Assembly (NCBI RefSeq): GCF_042944905.1
Contig: NZ_CP168496.1
Coordinates: forward strand, 2,790,001-2,854,000
From: Psychrobacillus sp042944905
GTDB taxonomy: Bacteria; Bacillota; Bacilli; Bacillales_A; Planococcaceae
Direction of reading: 5' to 3'
Length of the DNA stretch: 64,000 nucleotides
In this document: in pieces, positions 51,532 through 61,196 of the stretch
How the letters are laid out: the number at the start of each line of letters is the position of its first letter
Position numbering within the stretch: the first letter of the stretch is position 1
The notes under the pieces: model-generated
Seen by the model: the letters and a program-made list of their open reading frames with translations, nothing else
Told to the model about the DNA's origin: nothing
The model's database searches: none
Translations under genes and position numbers: made by a program

Positions 51532-52080
51532 ATGAAAATTATGCTCGATGCGGGTCATGGACCAGAAACACCGGGAAAACGAACACCCGATGGGAAAATG
51601 AGAGAATTTGAATTTAATCAGGCAGTTGTACAACTAATGAAAGAGGAACTACAGCAATCTGGAGTAATCGTCATTCTAAGCCATATAGGAACGTCAGATG
51701 TGCCGCTTAACGAAAGGACTGCATTAGCAAATAAACTAGGAGTAGATGCATTTATTTCCATTCATGCAAATGCGTTTGGCTCTTCATTTAATGATGTAAG
51801 TGGAATTGAAACTTTTATGTATACAAAGCCTTCCAACCATTCTAAAATACTTGCACAAAATATCCAAGACTCTTTGTGTTCGACTACAAAACGTAACAAT
51901 CGTGGAGTGAAACAAGCCAATTTCGCCGTGCTCCGCGATACAAAAATGCCTGCCGTTTTAGTAGAATGTGGCTTTATGACAAACAGAGCAGAAGCAGCAT
52001 TACTACAATCTGCTCCTTATAGAAGTCTTTGTTCTAGAGCCATAGCACACGCTATCCTAAGTTGGAAAAAGAAAAGCTGA
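51532..52080 (+). CDS. N-acetylmuramoyl-L-alanine amidase (Amidase_3)
   Basis: 182 residues of the zinc amidase fold: zinc ligands His in LDAGHGPETPG, Glu in EFEFNQAV and His in SIHANAF, and catalytic Glu in VLVECGFMTN. It lacks a signal peptide and any cell-wall-binding repeats, so export or a role within spores/lysis is unclear. AGAAAGGAG precedes ATG 51532. A terminator shared with the convergent yvlB gene follows. Confidence 0.9.
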   Translation: MKIMLDAGHGPETPGKRTPDGKMREFEFNQAVVQLMKEELQQSGVIVILSHIGTSDVPLNERTALANKLGVDAFISIHANAFGSSFNDVSGIETFMYTKPSNHSKILAQNIQDSLCSTTKRNNRGVKQANFAVLRDTKMPAVLVECGFMTNRAEAALLQSAPYRSLCSRAIAHAILSWKKKS

Positions 52081-52106
52081 CAGAAGCATACGCCTCTGTC
52101 AGCTTT
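52074..52106. terminator. Bidirectional terminator
   Basis: AAAAGCTGACAGA and TCTGTCAGCTTTT form a strong stem between the amidase gene and yvlB, with T-runs on both sides. Confidence 0.92.
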
Positions 52107-52111
52107 TCTGA

Positions 52112-53254
52112 TTACTCGTCATCTACAGTATATCGAACAAGGACAGTTCCAGTTTTTGCATTTCCGTATACCTTCAAAGGCTCTGATTCAGATTCTACTA
52201 TTTTCGTGAATCCAACTCTTTTATTTAATAATTGTTCTGATTGATTAAGTTGTGTAACATCTGCTAGCTGCACATCTATTCTTCCTAATTGAGAAGTAGC
52301 TTCCCCTTTTAACGAAACATCTTTCCGTACATATAATTCGACAGTTCCTGCTACTGCAGTTCCTTCTATTTTACGTGCTGCCTTATCTTTCGTCGTTAGA
52401 ATAACATGTCCGCTGACAGACGAACCTTCTACTTCCTTCAACTTTCCATCTACATAAATGCGTCCATTAATCGTTTCCACTTCAATGGAATCACCTACTA
52501 CTTGTTGAACTTGAACCGATCCATTTACCGTCTCAATATCCGCTCTTCCAAATTGCAATTCTTCCAAATTCACTTTTCCGTTTGTTGTTTTGACTTTAAA
52601 CGATTTTGCTTCGATGTGGTTCGCCCTAAAATCACCATTAAATAAACGAGCTGATATATCGTTATACGCTCTTTGAGGAACATATAGCGCAACTTGAACT
52701 GATGTTGTTTTCATGTCACTATATATACGTAATTTATTTCCTTCTGCTTTAAAAAGAAAATCCCTGTGAAAACGATTTTTTGCTTCTTCTTCCGAAGAGT
52801 TTTTATAAGATTTAACTGTCACATTTGCATGTGTATTAGATTCTTCCGTTTGGAAAATTTCCACTTTACCATTTGCAATATCTATAGATATATCATCATA
52901 TTCAGCTTGCTCTACTACTAACTTTTCTTGGAAAACTAAAGGTTCACCAAAAGGCATTTCAAAATCAAATTCTTTTATTTTATCAACAGTTCCTTGCAAG
53001 AAGTGCATAAAACGTTCTCCGACTACCGTAAAATCTCTTTTCAAATCTTCTATAAAATCAGAGTTTTGTTGCTTATGTTGCGAATGCGATTCAGCTTGTT
53101 CCGTTGATTTGTATTCCTCTTTTTTTTCCTGTTTTACTGGCTGAGCTACAGGTACTGATTGCTTGCCAAGTGCTTCTAATAATATTAATGCTTCTTGTGC
53201 AGTAATTGTGCCATTTTCAACCATATCTAAAATACGTTTACGTTCTTCTTGCAT
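52112..53254 (-). CDS. yvlB: DUF4097 beta-helix protein (YvlB-like)
   Basis: 380 residues. The N-terminal 25 residues (MQEERKRILDMVENGTITAQ, then EALILLEALG) are a SHOCT-like helical motif; a charged linker follows, then the DUF4097 adhesin-like parallel beta-helix with repeats such as FKVKTTNGKVNLEELQFGRA and SIEVETINGRIYV. B. subtilis YvlB lies in the same place and belongs to the cell-envelope-stress regulon in some Bacillus. No signal peptide. Confidence 0.85.
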   Translation of the reverse strand: MQEERKRILDMVENGTITAQEALILLEALGKQSVPVAQPVKQEKKEEYKSTEQAESHSQHKQQNSDFIEDLKRDFTVVGERFMHFLQGTVDKIKEFDFEMPFGEPLVFQEKLVVEQAEYDDISIDIANGKVEIFQTEESNTHANVTVKSYKNSSEEEAKNRFHRDFLFKAEGNKLRIYSDMKTTSVQVALYVPQRAYNDISARLFNGDFRANHIEAKSFKVKTTNGKVNLEELQFGRADIETVNGSVQVQQVVGDSIEVETINGRIYVDGKLKEVEGSSVSGHVILTTKDKAARKIEGTAVAGTVELYVRKDVSLKGEATSQLGRIDVQLADVTQLNQSEQLLNKRVGFTKIVESESEPLKVYGNAKTGTVLVRYTVDDE

Positions 53255-53331
53255 AGTGAAAGGCCTCCTCTTAAGTTAAAAGTCTGATTAACTTCTTACT
53301 CTACTTAATACGATTAAATGGAAAAAAGGTT

Positions 53332-56223
53332 TCACTTGGATTCTACTGCAACTTTTTTCTTTTTAGTTGCTTTTAATATTACTTCGTCCATTCTCCCGCG
53401 GTCGCGTTCCAAAATGGTTTTTAAATATTTCCCTGTGTAAGAGTCTTTTGTTTCAGCTATTTTTTCCGGTGTGCCTACTCCAACAATCATTCCACCTTTG
53501 TCGCCGCCTTCAGGACCCAAATCGATCATATAATCCGCTGTCTTAATCACATCTAAATTATGTTCAATAACTAGTACGGAGTCCCCATTTTCTACAAGAC
53601 GTTGTAGTACCACAAGTAAACGTGCAATATCATCTACGTGCAAACCAGTTGTGGGTTCATCGAGGATATAAAATGATTTTCCGTTGGATCTTTTATGCAA
53701 CTCGGAAGCAAGTTTTACACGTTGGGCTTCTCCCCCTGAGAGTGTCGTAGCTGGTTGACCTAACTCCATATACCCTAGACCCACGTCCACAATAGTTTGT
53801 AATTTACGGCTAATTTTTGGATGGTTTTCAAAAAACGCTAATCCATCCTCCACTGTCATTTTTAATACTTCCGCTATATTTTTCCCTTTATAATGTACCT
53901 CTAATGTTTCCCGATTATACCGTTTTCCATGGCAAACTTCACAAGGTACATAGACGTCTGGTAAAAAGTGCATTTCAATTTTAATAATTCCATCTCCACG
54001 ACACGCTTCACAGCGTCCACCTTTTACGTTAAAACTAAATCTCCCTTTTTTATACCCTCTCACTTTTGCTTCATTTGTCGCTGCATATAAGTCACGGATA
54101 TCATCAAATACCCCTGTATAAGTAGCAGGATTTGATCTTGGTGTTCGTCCGATAGGTGATTGGTCAATATCAATTACCTTTTCCAATTCCTCTATTCCTT
54201 CTATGCTTTTGTTTGCTCCCGGTTTCACTTTAGATCGGTTAAGCTTTTGTGCAAGCGACTTATAAAGAATTTCATTCACCAGCGTACTTTTCCCTGAACC
54301 AGAAACACCAGTTACTGCTGTAAATACCCCTAAAGGAATATCTACATTGACATTTTTTAAGTTATTTTCAGAAGCCCCTTTAATTTTGATAAAACGCCCA
54401 TCTGGCTTTCTTCTTTCTGTTGGTAAAGGGATGAATTTCTTTCCACTTAAATACTGACCCGTTAGTGATTTTTTGTTTTTCATTACTTGTTCAGGTGTGC
54501 CTGCAGCGACGATTTCTCCTCCACGAATCCCAGCACCAGGACCAACATCGATTAAATAATCGGCTGCCATCATTGTGTCTTCATCATGCTCCACTACAAT
54601 CAGCGTATTTCCAATATCACGCATATTCTTTAAAGTTTCGATCAATCGATCATTATCTCGTTGGTGTAAACCAATCGAAGGCTCATCCAATATATATAAA
54701 ACCCCAGTAAGCCTTGATCCTATCTGAGTAGCTAGACGAATGCGCTGTGCTTCTCCACCAGATAATGTACCTGCTGCACGATTCAACGTTAAGTAATCGA
54801 GTCCGACATTTTCTAAAAAGCCTAGCCGTTCATGAATTTCTCTTAAAACTAATCGTGCAATTTGCATGTCTTTTTCAGATAAAGTCAATTGATTGAAGAA
54901 ATGGTTTGCTTCTTCAATCGAAAACTCTGTTACTTGGGCAATATGTAAGGAATCTACTTTTACAGCAAGTGTTTCTTCCTTTAATCGATATCCTTTGCAA
55001 GTTGGGCAATTATGTTGAGCCATATATTTTTCCATTTGTTCACGAATATAATCAGAGGATGTATCTTTGTATCTTCGTTCAATATTGGATAGGACTCCTT
55101 CAAATTGAATCTTGTTGTCTCGTACTTGTCCAAATTCATTTTCATAGCGAAAATGAATTTTATCTTCTCCTGAGCCATACATAATCTTATTCCACTGGTC
55201 GATTGGCAATTTCTCCACAGGTACCTTCATTTTAATTTTGTAATGTTTGCATACTGCTTCTAATAACTTGGGATAGTATTGGGAACTTGTTGGTTGCCAG
55301 GCGATAATTGCCCCTTCTTCGAGTGTTAGTGTTTTATCGGGAACAACTAATTCTGGATCCACTTCTAGTTTAGTTCCTAATCCATCACACTCTGTGCATG
55401 CACCAAATGGACTGTTGAAAGAAAACATACGTGGTTCTAACTCACCGATAGAAAAACCGCAAATGGGACATGCATGATGCTCACTAAATAATATTTCTTC
55501 ATGTTCCATCACATCAATTAATACTCTTCCATCTGCAATTCGAAGTGCGGATTCCAACGAATCACTTAAACGAGGTGCTACGCCTTCTTTCATCACAATT
55601 CGGTCAATCACTACTTCTATATTATGCTTTTTATTTTTATCTAAATTGATATCGTCATCCAAATCCATTAACTCACCGTCAACTCGGACACGTACATATC
55701 CTTGCTTCTTCATATCTTCCAGCAATTTCACATGAGTGCCTTTTCTCCCTGATACGATGGGAGCTAATACTTGCATACGTGTTTTTTCAGGATACTCGCT
55801 CAAACGATCGACCATTTGCTCAATCGTTTGTGAACTTATCTCAATCCCGTGTGTGGGGCATATCGGTTTTCCAACTCGAGCAAATAATAGACGCAAATAA
55901 TCGTAAATTTCCGTTACAGTCGCCACCGTAGAACGTGGATTTTTACTCGTCGTTTTTTGGTCAATGGAAATGGCCGGTGAAAGACCCTCAATTACATCTA
56001 CATCCGGTTTATCCATCTGCCCTAAAAATTGTCGTGCATAAGCCGATAATGACTCGACATAACGTCTTTGTCCTTCTGCATAAATCGTATCAAATGCTAG
56101 AGAGGATTTTCCAGAACCAGATAAGCCGGTCATTACAACAAGCTTATCCCTTGGTATTTTTAAACTTACATTTTTTAAATTATGTGCGCGAGCACCTTGT
56201 ATAACAATCTCTTGATTTTTCAC
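53332..56223 (-). CDS. uvrA: Excinuclease ABC subunit A
   Basis: 963 residues with two ABC ATPase modules: Walker A GLSGSGKSS near 32 and GVSGSGKST near 640, signatures LSGGEAQRIRLATQIGSRLT in two parts (LSGGEAQR twice), and two zinc modules (CPICGF..CTEC and CEACRGDG..CEVC). UvrA2 finds lesions and loads UvrB. The coding start is 4 bp after the uvrB stop, so both form one operon controlled by the LexA box upstream of uvrB. Confidence 0.97.
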   Translation of the reverse strand: MKNQEIVIQGARAHNLKNVSLKIPRDKLVVMTGLSGSGKSSLAFDTIYAEGQRRYVESLSAYARQFLGQMDKPDVDVIEGLSPAISIDQKTTSKNPRSTVATVTEIYDYLRLLFARVGKPICPTHGIEISSQTIEQMVDRLSEYPEKTRMQVLAPIVSGRKGTHVKLLEDMKKQGYVRVRVDGELMDLDDDINLDKNKKHNIEVVIDRIVMKEGVAPRLSDSLESALRIADGRVLIDVMEHEEILFSEHHACPICGFSIGELEPRMFSFNSPFGACTECDGLGTKLEVDPELVVPDKTLTLEEGAIIAWQPTSSQYYPKLLEAVCKHYKIKMKVPVEKLPIDQWNKIMYGSGEDKIHFRYENEFGQVRDNKIQFEGVLSNIERRYKDTSSDYIREQMEKYMAQHNCPTCKGYRLKEETLAVKVDSLHIAQVTEFSIEEANHFFNQLTLSEKDMQIARLVLREIHERLGFLENVGLDYLTLNRAAGTLSGGEAQRIRLATQIGSRLTGVLYILDEPSIGLHQRDNDRLIETLKNMRDIGNTLIVVEHDEDTMMAADYLIDVGPGAGIRGGEIVAAGTPEQVMKNKKSLTGQYLSGKKFIPLPTERRKPDGRFIKIKGASENNLKNVNVDIPLGVFTAVTGVSGSGKSTLVNEILYKSLAQKLNRSKVKPGANKSIEGIEELEKVIDIDQSPIGRTPRSNPATYTGVFDDIRDLYAATNEAKVRGYKKGRFSFNVKGGRCEACRGDGIIKIEMHFLPDVYVPCEVCHGKRYNRETLEVHYKGKNIAEVLKMTVEDGLAFFENHPKISRKLQTIVDVGLGYMELGQPATTLSGGEAQRVKLASELHKRSNGKSFYILDEPTTGLHVDDIARLLVVLQRLVENGDSVLVIEHNLDVIKTADYMIDLGPEGGDKGGMIVGVGTPEKIAETKDSYTGKYLKTILERDRGRMDEVILKATKKKKVAVESK

Positions 56224-56227
56224 ACTA

Positions 56228-58210
56228 TCATCCTTCCAGCTTCAATTCCAGGATTGCATCACGTAATTCTGCAGCACGTTCAAAGTTTAGCGCCTTAGCC
56301 GAATCCTTCATTTCTTTTTCAAGATCTACTAATAAGGCCGCTTTTTCATCTTTTGTTAGTGCTTTTCCACTCGTTAACTTTTGTGCATAAGTCGCTTCTT
56401 CTTCTGCAACTTGTGATGCACGAATAACTTCTCTTATTTTCTTCTCGATTGTTTTCGGGGTAATTCCATGCTTTTCATTGTATTCCATTTGAATGGTACG
56501 TCGACGGTCTGTTTCATCAATTGCTTTGCGCATGGAATCCGTCATTTTATCTGCGTACATTATTACTGTTCCATGTGAATTTCGTGCAGCTCGTCCAATC
56601 GTTTGAATTAAGGAACGTTCGGAGCGTAAAAATCCTTCTTTATCCGCATCTAAAATAGCAACAAGGGATACTTCTGGAATGTCGATACCTTCACGAAGTA
56701 AGTTAATCCCAATCAATACATCATACGTTCCTAAACGGAGTTCTCGTATAATTTCAATTCGTTCCAATGTTTTTATTTCTGAGTGTAAATATTGAACTTT
56801 AATTCCTATTTCTTTTAAATAGTCGGTTAAATCCTCTGACATTTTCTTCGTTAATGTTGTAATTAGCACTCGCTCATTTTTCAAGGCTCTCTCATGTATT
56901 TCATTGATTAAGTCATCTATTTGACCTTCAATTGGTTTCACTGTAATGACTGGATCTAGTAGCCCTGTTGGACGAATAATTTGTTCAACCATATCAGGGG
57001 TATGTTCTAATTCATATGGACCCGGCGTCGCTGATACGAAGATAGCTTGATGAACATGATCTTCAAATTCTCCAAAAGTAAGTGGGCGGTTATCAAGCGC
57101 AGATGGTAATCGGAAACCATGATTTACTAGCACCGATTTTCTTGCTTGGTCACCATTAAACATTCCTCTTACTTGAGGCAATGAAACATGACTTTCATCT
57201 ACTACTAGTAAAAAGTCTTTTGGGAAATAGTCAAGGAGTGTATATGGTGTCGCCCCTGCTTCCCGTAAAGTTAGATGACGTGAGTAGTTTTCAATCCCTG
57301 AACAAAAACCCATTTCTCTCATCATTTCTAAATCATAGTTTGTCCGCTGTTCCAATCGTTGTGCTTCGAGTAACCTATCTTCCTTACGTAAAATTTTAAG
57401 CTGTTCCACTAATTCTTTTTCTATATTTTCTATTGCAAAAAGCATTTTTTCTTCACGTGTAACGAAGTGAGATGCTGGAAATATTGCTACATGATCTCGT
57501 TCCGCTAATATTTCCCCTGTCAATGCATTAACTTCCCGTATTCGATCGATTTCATCTCCAAAAAACTCCACACGGAGACAATTTTCATCTCGAGAAGCTG
57601 GAAAAATTTCCACAACATCCCCTCTTACCCGAAAAGTCCCACGTGTAAAACTAATATCATTTCGTTCATATTGAATATCAACTAATTTTCGCAGTAATTG
57701 GTTTCGCTCAATTTCCATGTTAGTTCGAAGTGAAACGACCATTTCTTTATATTCTTCAGGATTTCCCAAACCATATATACATGAAACCGATGCAATAATA
57801 ATGACATCTTTTCGTTCGAATAAAGAAGATGTGGCGGAGTGACGAAGCTTATCAATTTCTTCGTTTATACTCGAATCCTTTTCTATATAGGTATCGGTTT
57901 GCGGCACGTACGCTTCCGGTTGAAAATAATCATAATAGCTCACGAAATATTCTACTGCATTATTTGGAAAGAACTCTTTAAATTCACTATACAGTTGCCC
58001 TGCAAGTGTTTTATTATGTGCCATCACCAGTGTCGGTTTGTTTATTTGTTGAATAACATTTGAGATCGTAAACGTTTTCCCAGTACCAGTTGCACCAAGC
58101 AACGTTTGATGTTTTTTTCCTTCTCGAACGCCTTCTACTAATTGTTCAATTGCTCTTACTTGATCCCCTGCTGGCTCATACGGAGCTTGCAAATCGAATA
58201 GTTGATCCAT
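56228..58210 (-). CDS. uvrB: Excinuclease ABC subunit B
   Basis: 660 residues: Walker A GATGTGKTF near 40, beta-hairpin region YYDYFQPEAYVPQTDTYIEK, helicase motifs (DESHVSLPQVRG; IDIPEVSLVAILDADKEG; RAARN) and a C-terminal UVR motif (LEKEMKDSAKALNFERAAEL) that contacts UvrC. It checks DNA damage delivered by UvrA. Upstream lies a LexA/SOS box. Confidence 0.97.
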   Translation of the reverse strand: MDQLFDLQAPYEPAGDQVRAIEQLVEGVREGKKHQTLLGATGTGKTFTISNVIQQINKPTLVMAHNKTLAGQLYSEFKEFFPNNAVEYFVSYYDYFQPEAYVPQTDTYIEKDSSINEEIDKLRHSATSSLFERKDVIIIASVSCIYGLGNPEEYKEMVVSLRTNMEIERNQLLRKLVDIQYERNDISFTRGTFRVRGDVVEIFPASRDENCLRVEFFGDEIDRIREVNALTGEILAERDHVAIFPASHFVTREEKMLFAIENIEKELVEQLKILRKEDRLLEAQRLEQRTNYDLEMMREMGFCSGIENYSRHLTLREAGATPYTLLDYFPKDFLLVVDESHVSLPQVRGMFNGDQARKSVLVNHGFRLPSALDNRPLTFGEFEDHVHQAIFVSATPGPYELEHTPDMVEQIIRPTGLLDPVITVKPIEGQIDDLINEIHERALKNERVLITTLTKKMSEDLTDYLKEIGIKVQYLHSEIKTLERIEIIRELRLGTYDVLIGINLLREGIDIPEVSLVAILDADKEGFLRSERSLIQTIGRAARNSHGTVIMYADKMTDSMRKAIDETDRRRTIQMEYNEKHGITPKTIEKKIREVIRASQVAEEEATYAQKLTSGKALTKDEKAALLVDLEKEMKDSAKALNFERAAELRDAILELKLEG

Positions 58211-58274
58211 AGTATGCCTCCTAAGGTTTAGATATCTTTAGTTTAACATAATTCGTTTTTAAAAACGAAGAAAA

Positions 58275-58288
58275 CGAACGTATGTTTT
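58275..58288 (-). promoter_or_regulatory. LexA (SOS) box of uvrBA
   Basis: CGAACGTATGTTTT agrees with the Bacillus SOS box CGAACRNRYGTTYC at 13 of 14 positions and lies 65 bp upstream of the uvrB start. Confidence 0.85.
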
Positions 58289-58301
58289 TTGAGTTAGAAA
58301 A

Positions 58302-58330
58302 GAAAAACCGCTTTGCATAAGCGGCTTTTA
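58302..58330 (-). terminator. Terminator of the IDEAL-protein gene
   Basis: On the minus strand GCCGCTTATGCAAAGCGG as a stem-loop followed by TTTTTC. Confidence 0.85.
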
Positions 58331-58564
58331 CTTTGTATTTTGTAATTGTTGTAATGCTTTCGTATACTTCATAAACTTTGCTTGATCTTTTTGATCAAGG
58401 GCCTCATCTATTAATCTTAATAATCGGTAACTACTTTGTTCCCGGTGGATAATGTTCAAAAACATATCAAGATATATTTCATTTAACAATTTTTCTGCAG
58501 AACTTTCTTTTCCGGTTTGACCCATTGCTTTCAAAAAATCTGCATATGAATATTGTTTGTCCAT
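58328..58564 (-). CDS. IDEAL-domain protein
   Basis: A 78-residue helical protein with the IDEAL motif (YRLLRLIDEALDQKDQAKFM). IDEAL domains occur in small Firmicutes proteins, including the C-terminus of YpiB and ComK-linked adaptors, with unclear role. ATG 58564 is preferred since GGGGTG lies 6 bases ahead; ATG 58570 and GTG 58573 overlap it. Divergent from comK, which starts 178 bp away. Confidence 0.85.
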   Translation of the reverse strand: MDKQYSYADFLKAMGQTGKESSAEKLLNEIYLDMFLNIIHREQSSYRLLRLIDEALDQKDQAKFMKYTKALQQLQNTK

Positions 58565-58629
58565 TTCCATCACCCCGATGTCTTTTTACCATTATATAAA
58601 AGTAAAACAAGAGTTGCAATCATTTTGAG

Positions 58630-58715
58630 AAAATTTAGATTTTAATGTTTATTTCAAAATTTTAAATATTCGTTATATTCGCTTGCTTTTTTTCCATATT
58701 TAACTATACTTGATG
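58630..58715 (+). promoter_or_regulatory. comK promoter region
   Basis: TTGCTT and TATACT separated by 16 bp just upstream of comK, preceded by A/T tracts AAAATTTAGATTTT (58630-58643) and AAAATTTTAAAT that resemble, but do not exactly match, the ComK box AAAAN5TTTT. Confidence 0.45.
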
Positions 58716-58741
58716 TATAAACTACTAAGGAGTGAATATGT

Positions 58742-59284
58742 ATGACAATAAAAGCAGATGATAAATCCTTCCTAGTTTCATTTGAAACTGCGGTACTACA
58801 GCCGGTTCGAATAAATAACAAGATTTATACGAAGGTTACTAATATTTCAGGAGAATCCACTATAATAGGTAAAAAGCCTTACGACATTGTCCGTCAATCA
58901 TGCGCCTATTACGGTTCTACTTTTCAACAAGCTAAACAACTTTCCAAAGATACTCTAGGTAATTACCTTAAACTACCAATAGTAGTTGCTCATGACTATG
59001 GAAATCCTTTTATATTAATACCACTCTTGTCTCCTAAATCGGATTTAAATGTTTGGTTTTCACTTAAAGCCATTGAAAGACTCGAAGCAAGTGAGGGTGG
59101 CTGTACGGTAGTATTAACAAACGGGGAAAAGATTACAGTAAATTCTTCCACTGTTACGTTAAGTAAACAAGTTGGGTTTGCAAATCTTTTAAATACACAT
59201 TTTCTTAAACGGATGAGTCGCCTATCACATAACGAATTTATAACATCCCGAAATCAATTTTTCCAAAAAGAGTTCCAAGATTAA
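58742..59284 (+). CDS. comK: Competence transcription factor ComK
   Basis: 180 residues, ComK family: SCAYYGSTFQQAKQLSKDT is the conserved core (C-x-x-[FY]-G-S-[ST]), with IPLLSPKSDLNVWFSLKAIE in the DNA-binding region. ComK switches on the competence genes and is degraded by ClpCP (clpP is at 32.1 kb). It is convergent with yhjD, overlapping its stop by 4 bp. Presence suggests natural competence but does not prove it. Confidence 0.9.
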   Translation: MTIKADDKSFLVSFETAVLQPVRINNKIYTKVTNISGESTIIGKKPYDIVRQSCAYYGSTFQQAKQLSKDTLGNYLKLPIVVAHDYGNPFILIPLLSPKSDLNVWFSLKAIERLEASEGGCTVVLTNGEKITVNSSTVTLSKQVGFANLLNTHFLKRMSRLSHNEFITSRNQFFQKEFQD

Positions 59285-59646
59285 CGAATTTTTTCCACAA
59301 GGGCAAAGTATATAGAAAGTAGTTCTTCCACTCTGTTACGAAGGCGGACGTTTAGGTAACGACGATGTTCTTCATACCCACCATGAAAAAAAACATACTC
59401 AGTGAACATATCATCCCCTTCACCACGAAGAACCTTCATACTATGTCGTCTCATATAAATATGCGTTTCTTTTAGTTCTTTTTGTACTTGCTTGGCAGCT
59501 TCTTCTACCATAGATATATATGGGCGTTTCAGCTTGAAGGGAGCTTGCTCGAAAATCATTCGATCTTTTTCTAAAATCGTTAATACCATCGGGAGATAGA
59601 TCATGTTTTCTAAATATGGTATTGATTCTTCCGGTATTAGCGGCAT
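59281..59646 (-). CDS. yhjD: YhjD-like protein
   Basis: 121 residues; typical YhjD segments are MIYLPMVLTILEKDRMIFEQ, APFKLKRPYISMVEEAAKQV, ETHIYMRRHSMKV and YEEHRRYLNVRLRNRVEEL. Function unknown, probably cytoplasmic helical. I use ATG 59646 with AAGGAGA 7 bases ahead instead of the longer frame. Confidence 0.85.
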   Translation of the reverse strand: MPLIPEESIPYLENMIYLPMVLTILEKDRMIFEQAPFKLKRPYISMVEEAAKQVQKELKETHIYMRRHSMKVLRGEGDDMFTEYVFFHGGYEEHRRYLNVRLRNRVEELLSIYFALVEKIR

Positions 59647-59756
59647 GTCGCATTCTCCTTTTAGGAACACATGTTCTTTTATTAATTGTACATCTTTTAT
59701 AAGAAAATGCAACTTTATTGATCAAGTATTTTCTACCAATTGAATGAATTAAAAAG

Positions 59757-59799
59757 AAAAATCTCGATGAGCAAGCGAAAAGCTCATCGAGATTTTTTA
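59757..59799. terminator. Bidirectional terminator
   Basis: AAAATCTCGATGAGC and GCTCATCGAGATTTT stem with T-rich ends, behind the EAL-HDOD gene. Confidence 0.9.
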
Positions 59800-59808
59800 T
59801 TAAAAGCA

Positions 59809-61038
59809 TTAATTTATTATTTCAGCAGCCCAACGACGTGCTTCTAGATAAAAATTATTTAATACGGCGTGATCAATTTCAAGTATTGCAGCCCCAACTA
59901 TCATGTCATTCCAACGAACTTCATCACAAGCAATGGCTAGCTCTAAAATAGGGGTCATTACAGTTTCAGTGCCAGCCAATGTTGCTGCCACTTCATCTGA
60001 AAGGGGGAGTTCCTGAAGTAGTTGGTCCATCGAACGGTGTAATAATGTATCAATTAAAGAAAACATCCCTATGATGAAATATTCAGAAGCATTTGGTAGA
60101 AACTTACGTCTTGCTAGTAAATCGCAAAACTTTGCTCGAAATAATGACGCTTCAATGAGGGCCATGCCATCACCTGAATGGCTTACCTTTGTTTCTCGAA
60201 GCAATAAAACATATAACCAGTGACTCAATTCTTCTAAACCAAGCATGAGTACCCCCTGCTTAATAGAACGAACCTTTGACTTCGTGCGAATTGCAGGTGA
60301 ATTAATCATCTTTAAAACTTTAAAAGAAAGAGAAACATCCCGTTCGATTTCATCTGCAACCTCCTCGATTGATGCAGATTTATCCCGTAACAAGCCAATG
60401 ATTCGAAAATATTGCGCCATATTTGTTGGTATTTCAGTTCCTTTAATAATTTCTGGTTTAGCAAAGAAATAGCCTTGAAAAAGCGTATAGCCTGAAGCTT
60501 TAGCCTCGTAAAATACCGCCCGTGTTTCCACTTTTTCCGCAAGCAAAACGACATTCGGATAATTTGTCTTTACAATTTGTTCAATTGCTAGTCTTTCTTT
60601 TGATGTGCTCGCAAGGAAATCTACTTTAATGAAGTTAACAAGAGAAAATAGCTCATCATACAAAGTAACATTTTTTTGAAGAACAAAGTCATCTAAAGCG
60701 ATTAAAAAGCCAAGAGATTTAATTACTCTTATTTTTTGAATTAATGAAATCGTAATCGGAATATCCTCTAATATTTCTACGACTATTCGATCCTTTGGAA
60801 ATTTCGCAAACACTTCTTTTTCTAGCAAATTTTCTGTAAAATTAATAAAACATAGTTTTTCTCCCGCTAGTTCATTAATACCTATTGTAAGAAATGAATG
60901 TACAAGCACATCTAAAGTAGCCGTATCACCGTCTAGAGCGGCAAAAGAATTACTTTGACCATCTCTATATAACAATTCATATGCAAAAATACGTTCATTT
61001 TTAGTAAAAATAGGTTGTCTCGCTACAAAAATGTCCAT
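59809..61038 (-). CDS. EAL-HDOD signalling protein (YuxH-like)
   Basis: 409 residues: N-terminal EAL-like domain (VARQPIFTKNERIFAYELLY R; AYELLYR replaces the EAL triad, and other metal residues such as ALDDF are only partly kept, so c-di-GMP hydrolysis is doubtful) and a C-terminal HDOD domain (SASIEEVADEIERDVSLSFK, VLKMINSPAI). This is the architecture of B. subtilis YuxH. Such proteins act as sensors or protein scaffolds in c-di-GMP signalling. Monocistronic. Confidence 0.9.
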   Translation of the reverse strand: MDIFVARQPIFTKNERIFAYELLYRDGQSNSFAALDGDTATLDVLVHSFLTIGINELAGEKLCFINFTENLLEKEVFAKFPKDRIVVEILEDIPITISLIQKIRVIKSLGFLIALDDFVLQKNVTLYDELFSLVNFIKVDFLASTSKERLAIEQIVKTNYPNVVLLAEKVETRAVFYEAKASGYTLFQGYFFAKPEIIKGTEIPTNMAQYFRIIGLLRDKSASIEEVADEIERDVSLSFKVLKMINSPAIRTKSKVRSIKQGVLMLGLEELSHWLYVLLLRETKVSHSGDGMALIEASLFRAKFCDLLARRKFLPNASEYFIIGMFSLIDTLLHRSMDQLLQELPLSDEVAATLAGTETVMTPILELAIACDEVRWNDMIVGAAILEIDHAVLNNFYLEARRWAAEIIN

Positions 61039-61196
61039 GCAAATTCCTCTAATCTTTAAAATTTCAATAACATAATTGTACCAAATTGGAAAAGGGAAAT
61101 CGACCTATTATGAATCCATTACCTATAGATGACAGACTACTTGTAAAATGATATGTTTTGTATGGGGAAATAATTGTATTTTTAGGGGGAAAAGAA